From Galerina marginata (taxonomy: Eukaryota; Basidiomycota; Agaricomycetes; Agaricales; Galerinaceae): a stretch of DNA of 64,000 bases. The position numbers were made by a program, and so were the translations under genes. Location of the stretch: positions 1,364,001-1,428,000 of the forward strand of contig JAECYW010000006.1 in the NCBI GenBank assembly GCA_023014335.1. Reading direction: 5' to 3'. How positions within the stretch are numbered: position 1 is the stretch's first letter; each line of letters opens with the position of its first letter. Shown here piece by piece: positions 57,735 through 64,000 of this stretch. The notes below the pieces were generated by a model. That model was given only the letters and a program-made list of their open reading frames with translations, had not been told where the DNA came from and did no database searches.

Positions 57735-58718
57735 ATTTGCGGTGGATAGATAGTTTATGTGGGTGGGTGGGTTTCGGGAGTGACAGAAGTGTCAGGAAAG
57801 AGCGCCTGAGACAGTGAAGAATATGGGGATTGAGAAAATGGGGAGAAACGGAGCAGAGGAAAAAGGACGCGCTGAAATACGGACGCGGTTATTTGGTGTT
57901 GCTTTGGTAGACGCGTGACTGACGCGTCGTAATTTGAAATTGGCCTCACGTGCTGGCCTTCTTTCACCATCCTTGGCATTGGCCATCTCTTTCGAACGCG
58001 ACCACTGCCACTTCACGCTTGCTTTGTCTGTTGGCCTTTTCTTCTTTGCCGATAGTTGCTTAGACTTGATTCTCGCCTTGTGTCTTCGATTCATTGACTA
58101 CTTCTCCTGGGCCTGTCTGACCGTGGACTCACTAATCTCGACAGTGGTTATGTTCTAGTCTCTCCGCGCGTTTCGTGCTGTAAAGCGCAAGGAATATCTG
58201 ACAGTCTGTGTATCTGTCGTCTCAGATATACACTCGACGATGCCTCTCTGCCTGGGGTGCTGTGAAAATGCACAATAATAACTCGAAAAAATAGGTCATG
58301 CAGAAATTCTACTCTCACTGTCTCCCAGGCTTCGTCATGACCTCGGGCCCTTGCTTTATATTTAACAGACCCCTCCCCTCGACGCCAGTCTTTCACATAT
58401 GCCAAGCCACAGCCGTATTTATGCAACGGGCTAAACGGTCCTTGTTGCCGCCTCTTCCTCGCTTCCTTCGCTCTTCTCGACAACCTACCGGGAATTTTTA
58501 TACTTTAAAGGCAAAAGATACTTTCTCGAGAGGGATCAGTTATGTTACCTCGGACAGCACGAAAACGCATCCGTCACATGCCCATGCTGGTTTTTCTGCT
58601 TCTTGTCGTCTGTCGTCTCGTATAAAGTCTGTAATTTCGCCGACTCCCTCATCGCAGCTTGGTTTTTTAATTCACCCACCCTTCATAAACCGGCTTTCCC
58701 GCTTGCTGTTATACAACC
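57735..58718. other. Divergent intergenic region
   Basis: About 1 kb separates divergent starts (57734 minus, 58719 plus). TC-rich leaders on both sides; no supported gene although several short frames exist. Confidence 0.4.
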
Positions 58719-59992
58719 ATGGTATCCTTCAAAATCCTTGCAGGAGGGTTCGACGTTTTCGTCGCCACATACGTCTTCAACACCGCAACATCATCTCTCA
58801 CCCTCCAAAGCACATCGCCAACCGGACCCAGCCCTTCCTGGATCACACGAAACCCCTTTAATCGAAGTTTACTATAGTAAGCACCCCCACCCGTACTCAG
58901 TCCACAAAGCCATAACCTTCATCCCGTCTTTCAGCGCAGTCAACGAGCTCGACCCCAATGGGGGTCTCCAATCCTTCGCCATCCAACCCGACGGCTCGCT
59001 CTCAGCACCACTCGACACCGTATCCTCCGGAGGCGGCAACCCCGCGTTCGTCACCACGCTCTCGAGCGGCTCCGTCGCGGTGATGAATTTCTTCGGTGGA
59101 AACGGGCGTATCATACCCACCACCGCAAAAGGGACGAAGTTCGACGCGTCCGCGCCGATCATTACTTTCCCGCCTCCGGTGGGTGGCGTTTCGCACCCAC
59201 ATATGGCGCTGGAAGTTGGGGGAGAGGTGCTTGTTCCTGACTTGGTGCGGATTAAATTAATAGACCCCATTTTGCTCCGCCTAAGTCAGTATCTTTTAAT
59301 GTTTAGGGTGGGGATAAGATCTGGCGCCTGAAAGAGAACCCCGTCACTGGTGCATTTGGCATTCAAGGATTTATCCCTCAACCACTCGGAAGCGGGCCTC
59401 GACACATTACATTCTTCAGTGCGTTTATTACTTTCATCTGTACACTTCGCCCAATAACTATATTACACACCCCACAGACAACCGCCTATTCACAATCCAC
59501 GAACTCTCATCAACACTATCCGTCCAAACCCTCCCCCCCCTCCCAAACGGCACATCCACCACCTTCTCCACCATCTCCATCACCCCCCCAAACCCACCCC
59601 CAGGCGCCCTATTCGCCGGCGCCGAAATCCTCATCCCGCCCCCAACCCCGCGGTTCCCAACCCCCCTCATCTACGTCTCCAACCGAAACACCGGTGTGCA
59701 GGCCCCGGACGGGGAGGGAGACAGTATCGCCATATTCGAGCACGTCAATCAGGGGAGGCCGGACCTGGGTGAGCGGCTGGTGTTGGTTAAGCAGGTTTTT
59801 ACTGGGTTGGACCAGATTCGGGGGATGGAGTTTGGGAATGTGGTGGATGGGACGGATGAGTTTCTGGTTGCTGGAGGGGTTGCGGGGACTGCGGGGGTGG
59901 TTGTTCTTAGGCGGACGGAGGGAGGGAGGAATTTGGAGGTTGTGGCTAGGAATTTGGACGTGCCTACGAGATCGACCTTTATATGGCTGTAA
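58719..59992 (+). CDS. Lactonase-type seven-bladed beta-propeller (6-phosphogluconolactonase / carboxymuconate cyclase-like)
   Basis: Four exons are joined by introns at about 58876-58935, 59245-59307 and 59420-59478. The start MVSFKILAGGFDVFVATYVFN is typical of the family, in which the first strand follows immediately. Lactonase-family landmarks: SPSWITRNPFNRSLLYAVNE (blade 1), GLQSFAIQPDGSLS, GGNPAFVTTL, VAVMNFFGGN, GVSHPHMALE (conserved HPH), VPDLGGDKIWRL, GSGPRHITFF (conserved RH), LIYVSNRN and FLVAGGVAGTAGVVVL. Family members open sugar lactones or cyclise carboxymuconate; which applies here cannot be told. About 390 residues, as expected. A Pro-rich insert (59520-59650) sits between blades 4 and 5. 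Confidence 0.85.
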
Positions 59993-60657
59993 AGCTATCG
60001 GTTCTAGCACCACTGGTTTGTATAGTTGACGTGTGTAGGGTGGCTCCTCCGTCGCAAGACAAATATAACGAGAACCGTTGGTGTGGTGGATAGCATAGTG
60101 CGATTGACGTTAGAGACAGGAACCTTTACAGGAAAGAGTGTTAATAATTATCAGGAAGCTACGTGGTCCGAAAAAAGCATATACGAGGACTGCCAAAACG
60201 CCAAAGACGAACTGGACGTTTTCCTGATAATATAACGCGTCGACGTTCAGTCCGAATCAAGGCATTGGGTGAGGGTGCAATTGCCATCCTACGTGCCTTG
60301 GACATCTAATCTTATCTAGCGACATGCATTAATATTGTCCCTGACAACGTCCGGCACCGGATGACATTTGCCGAATGACCCCGCACGCGCCCCAATTCCA
60401 ACTCTTGCCCACAACCAGCTGCACCTTCAGAGGTCCCTTTTTCAAAGTCTGTAAGGTTTACAGCTAAATAATATCGGCCCTTGTGTCTTACTTTCCAACT
60501 TGAACCAAAGCGTTCGAAAAGTTCACCGACCATAACACTTGACCGCAATCCTGAAGCTGTAAGTTTCTCATCTTTCCATCCGAGACGAGCTGATTAGAAG
60601 AGATATTTAACTAGGACATTAGGATATATCCGAGCTCGGGTCTCCCGAGCTCTTACT
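59993..60657. other. Intergenic region
   Basis: No supported gene; upstream half is the lactonase 3' flank, downstream half the promoter of the next gene. Confidence 0.4.
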
Positions 60658-62184
60658 ATGATGTGTGACCCGAGTTCAAGCGCCATCGCAGATGACGACA
60701 TGGTACAATGCAGACCTTCTCAAGTTGCTGCAAGAGCCGTCGTGGAGTTGCCATCCAACCTCGGAAGTGTCCTTGATTTCAAGACACCTGAGTCGCCCAC
60801 ACAGCCAGTAACACTCAACTCATCTTTGACCTCCTTGGAAAACTTTAGCCAACTTCCACCAGAACTTATGGCGGAAATATTCACTATAGCATGCCAGGCT
60901 GACTCTCACAAATTCCAAAAAGATAAGCAACGCTCTAAGATGACAACTCCCTTTATACTCGGCCACGTTTGTGCCAGATGGCGAGCGATCGTGTGGTCAA
61001 CACCCGAAACATGGAGTCATCTATTATTGTGCCTCGCGTCACCAAGATACGAAACGCAAGTGTCTCTTCTCGAAGGGTGGCTAGCGCGTTCTGGGAACTG
61101 CCCTCTCACAATCGAATTCAACTTTCTTGAAGAGGACGAATGGTCCGATAGAACTCCTATTGAACTCATCCAGATGCTTGCCTCTCAAGCCCAACGTTGG
61201 TACTCTATTAATTGGGTGTTTCCAGAGGGATGGTATGATGTTCTAGACGAGGTCAAACACCAATTTTCCATTCTAACCACGGTATCAACCCAGCCGCTTT
61301 GGCACGACTGCAATTTGGCGGCCTCAAGGAGAAAGCGGCTCGATCTATTCCAATTCGCACCGGTGCTATTTGATATCCATCTGAACGGGTACTACCTCAC
61401 GGATGTAGCAATTCCTTGGGGACAGATAACCCGATTTACTCTCCAACACGTCTATCTCGACGAATGCTTTTATGCGCTCGTTAAGACACCTCATCTTACT
61501 TTTTGCCGAATATACACGATATTAGACCACGCTGGTTACAGAGACAACAATGAACAACCTATCCAACTACCATCACTGGCCCGACTCGTTCTATACAGTG
61601 CGACATGGGAGGATACACTCCATTTGCTTTCTTATACGTCCGCGCCTGAGCTCACAAATTTGGAATTCTCCTCTCCACAAAACGAAGATCTTCCAAGCCT
61701 TACGCCAGTCCTCGCCCAATTAGGCTGCCAGTTAACTCAGCTCAAACTCACTGACCTCGTTTTCACAAAAGAAGAGGAACCAAAGCTGCTTGAATTCGTT
61801 CGGGAGATTTCTTCCCTCGAAGAACTTGATATTAATTTACAAGCCCACAGCACTCCAGTCTCCGACTTCCTTGTCGAGCTATTAAAGTCCCACCCTTCAC
61901 CTCCAGATGACGCTGATGAGGCGTTAGCAGAGGAGATTTTCTTCCTGCCAGTCCTACGGCGCTTCCTTTTCTGCGGACCAGTCAAGACCAAAGCCGACTT
62001 TAGCGAAATGTTGCTTGACGCTCTCAAGCGCAGACGAGTGCTTGGACGTCTTTCGCAATTTGACTTGATCGCTAAGGGTGAATGCCAGCATGTTCCTACC
62101 CCCGTACTCAAGGAAGAGTTTCAAGCCCTGGTGGATGGTGGCTTACGCTTGAGTATCTCCTTCGACAGTTCGTCCTGGCTGTGA
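60658..62184 (+). CDS. F-box-like protein, single exon (508 aa)
   Basis: Intronless. After a polar N-terminus, residues about 68-120 hold the common Agaricomycete F-box-like signature: FSQLPPELMAEIFTIAC, then FILGHVCARWRAIVWSTPETWSHL. A second motif, LLEGWLARSGNCPLTIEF, is typical of the same family. The rest is a leucine-rich scaffold (LTNLEFSSPQNEDLPSLT, LTQLKLTDLVF, ISSLEELDINLQ). Probably an SCF adaptor; target unknown. It belongs to a different subfamily from the 21-kb gene and from the 46-53 kb trio. Two ATGs are adjacent (60658 and 60661). Confidence 0.82.
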   Translation: MMCDPSSSAIADDDMVQCRPSQVAARAVVELPSNLGSVLDFKTPESPTQPVTLNSSLTSLENFSQLPPELMAEIFTIACQADSHKFQKDKQRSKMTTPFILGHVCARWRAIVWSTPETWSHLLLCLASPRYETQVSLLEGWLARSGNCPLTIEFNFLEEDEWSDRTPIELIQMLASQAQRWYSINWVFPEGWYDVLDEVKHQFSILTTVSTQPLWHDCNLAASRRKRLDLFQFAPVLFDIHLNGYYLTDVAIPWGQITRFTLQHVYLDECFYALVKTPHLTFCRIYTILDHAGYRDNNEQPIQLPSLARLVLYSATWEDTLHLLSYTSAPELTNLEFSSPQNEDLPSLTPVLAQLGCQLTQLKLTDLVFTKEEEPKLLEFVREISSLEELDINLQAHSTPVSDFLVELLKSHPSPPDDADEALAEEIFFLPVLRRFLFCGPVKTKADFSEMLLDALKRRRVLGRLSQFDLIAKGECQHVPTPVLKEEFQALVDGGLRLSISFDSSSWL

Positions 62185-62600
62185 AGGAATTTTATTTCCG
62201 ACGTCTATTTCTAACCCAGATAACTGTCCCAATTGTTCTGAAGGTGTAGGTTATGCAGGTGTGCGGCCGCCACTGCTGCGTCGATTGACTTTTTTCCTAC
62301 CACTACCGTCCTTATGGAGTGCTGTTGGCTATTGATGAGTAGTATACAGTAGGACGTTGTCATTCACGAATTCCTTGACAAATGCCTTAAGCCATTTGTT
62401 TATATTTCTCTGACGTCGTTTGGCGTTGACGCTTAACAAAACTTCCGTAGTGCTCAAACCCTTCATGACCTGGACAATTTTGTTGGAAAAACCTCCAAAG
62501 GGCTATCTTAGTTATTAAACATATTCGAAACTGATTGCCGAATCTAGAGGCTGAGTCAAGAAAATCAGTAGGATATCATATCAAATATGTGGTAATGAGC
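62185..62600. other. Intergenic region
   Basis: Nothing identifiable. Confidence 0.4.
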
Positions 62601-63372
62601 TCAAATCAGCTTCGAGTTAACTCTCGAGATCTTTTTTGAGGTTTTTCTGACAGACCTATCTGACATGAAGTTAGAGCTGTTGTTTATTCCCACTGGCATG
62701 CCGATGATGCAACAGGCTATGTTTGAAGCTGTAATGTCGACAGACGGGTCACTCTGTGCTGGACGGAATTGAAGGAAGTCGTCTCCGTTGACGGGCTGAC
62801 TTTCGAGCATTGTCACATTTTGGGTTCTTGAACCATAACTTCATCTGGAGGAAGTGCAAATTCTCCTATATTTCCGAGGAACGTTGACAGACCTGTTGCT
62901 ACTGCACTCCAGCCCAAGGTAAAGTAGCCTGGAATTCAAACCAAGAACAGACGATCCCACTTTCTGCACATTACGGAGATTAGCAGTTAAGGATCACGTT
63001 TCTGACAATTTGAAAGTCTTGGCAATGGCGTCGTTGATGGGCGCGAAACCGAAACACTGCAGCCTGGGCAAAGTGGAATTGCAGAAATTAACGCCATATT
63101 TCCTTGAACTTTCTACCAGCGGCCAGACTGACCGTGTTGACGTTGGCCGGGAGTCTGTGGCCAAGGGATGTGATAGTCCGCATCACGAAATCACAGTCGA
63201 TAACGGCCCTGTTCTCTTGATACGTGGACCAGAAATGTTTCCATGTGGGTGAAAGAAATACAGCGAAAGGAAAGATCAATACACATTCTGCAGAATCCTC
63301 GTAGAGTGATGTCTGTGAAGCTTGAAGTGTTAGATTAGAAGCGGGGAAGATGGTTACAATACAAGTGTCCAT
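62601..63372 (-). pseudogene. Unrecognised multi-exon gene or remnant
   Basis: Several minus-strand stretches read like protein: ENRAVIDCDFVMRTITSLGH (about 63230-63140), LQCFGFAPINDAIAKTFKLS (about 63070-63005), GYFTLGWSAVATGLSTFLGN (about 62930-62870) and a C-terminal exon with NVTMLESQPVNGDDFLQFRP (62820 down to 62601). GT-AG junctions can be proposed between some of them, but the join between the third and fourth needs a shift I could not place. Either a real gene with an unresolved intron or a decaying one. Family not recognised. Confidence 0.35.
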
Positions 63373-63495
63373 CCATCTACATTGTCCGATGCTACAGGAT
63401 GATATCAGGGCGTGTTTTGGGTCGATATTAATGGTATCTGCAGCAGCCTTGCTGAGAGCCTCTTGGGCTACGAAATAGATATGTAGACGCAGACT

Positions 63496-64000
63496 TTACT
63501 TTTTTCCAAAGATACTCCTCTTCTTCTTCTTTTCCTCGCTCCCGGTGCTCTTCGTACTTGATGACGACGCTTCACGTTCCAGTGGTGGAGCGACACCAGA
63601 GGCACTACCGGTGGAGTCGTTCCGGCGAATGGTAGATGCTCCGAAAGCTTTCACAATATTTCTGAGAGATGATAAGTATAGACGATCCACAGAATAGTGA
63701 AGAGAAGGACGGACCTCTGTGTCGCATCAACATAATCCTCCCTTCCGAAACGCTTCGATGTTTTTACGGATACTCCGCTGGCAGAGATATCCAAACCTTT
63801 CGATTTTAGTCTAGTATGAGAGCATAAGTGCATTGCCGGGTCAAGGGGACATAGTGACTCACGAAGCTTGCGTGGATGACCACCCTTCGTTAATTGACCG
63901 TACAACGAAGATTATTCCGTAGATGATGCCTCCGAACACTGTAATCGTCTTCACCACATGGTGAGTTGCAGTAGAATTTGTATAAACAGCAACGAACCGC
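63496..64000 (-). CDS. 3' end of a gene encoding a small single-pass protein (5' part outside window)
   Basis: Minus strand, cut by the right edge. The visible part joins across two GT-AG introns (about 63862-63812 and 63712-63661): VVKTITVFGGIIYGIIFVVR (one likely membrane helix), INEGWSSTQAS, LKSKGLDISASGVSVKTSKR, FGREDYVDATQRNIVKAFGA, then a Ser/Thr-rich disordered segment and a Lys-rich end KKKKRSIFGKK. The basic C-terminus suggests a cytosolic tail. I do not recognise the family. Confidence 0.6.

Overview
The window is nuclear DNA from a filamentous basidiomycete, almost certainly a mushroom-forming Agaricomycete. Genes are split by many 45-75 nt GT-AG (occasionally GC-AG) introns. The families present are typical of that group: F-box-like proteins, a chitin deacetylase with a GPI-type tail, stand-alone EgtD/EasF-type methyltransferase, plant-type O-methyltransferases, Dal5-type permease, and NLR-like proteins with a helical-bundle N-terminus, a P-loop NTPase and TPRs. 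No virus or bacterial operon is seen.

Layout. 1-4.7 kb: gene-poor, with a tandemly duplicated small secreted protein gene whose second copy is broken. 4.8-11.5 kb: tandem pair of ten-exon membrane proteins with an N-terminal anchor, a large non-cytosolic domain and a multi-pass C-terminus; the architecture recalls CLPTM1. 11.9-12.4 kb: 3' remnant of an unknown gene. 13.2-17.5 kb: tandem pair of O-methyltransferases. 18.7-20.9 kb: chitin deacetylase. 21.3-22.9 kb: F-box-like gene. 23.7-26.0 kb: EgtD/EasF-like methyltransferase interrupted by a 981-bp TIR element with a 10-bp target duplication. 26.7-30.4 kb (minus): tandem pair of seven-pass membrane proteins. 31.2-32.5 kb (minus): SEC13. 33.5-45.5 kb: a large inverted repeat in which each arm carried a Dal5-type permease followed by an NLR gene; the left permease is reduced to two short relics, and both NLR genes remain, tail to tail. 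46.0-53.3 kb: three related F-box-like genes with an unrelated multi-pass membrane gene between the second and third. 54.9-62.2 kb: 3'(2'),5'-bisphosphate nucleotidase, an unrecognised basic protein, a lactonase-type beta-propeller and a fourth, distinct F-box-like gene. 62.6-64 kb: an unrecognised gene or remnant and the 3' end of a gene that runs off the window.

How it fits together. Most loci are singletons or local duplicates in unrelated families, so this does not read as one pathway. The main pattern is duplication: six families (secreted protein, CLPTM1-like, O-methyltransferase, 7TM, NLR/permease, F-box) have local copies, mixed with housekeeping genes (SEC13, nucleotidase, chitin deacetylase). 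The most unusual details are a frame-required 2-nt micro-exon in the chitin deacetylase gene, four GC-AG introns within 14 kb (three with GT at the same site in the paralogue), the insertion with a nested pol III-type promoter, and the inverted permease-NLR duplication. All gene models are manual splices read from the sequence; no transcript or database search was available.
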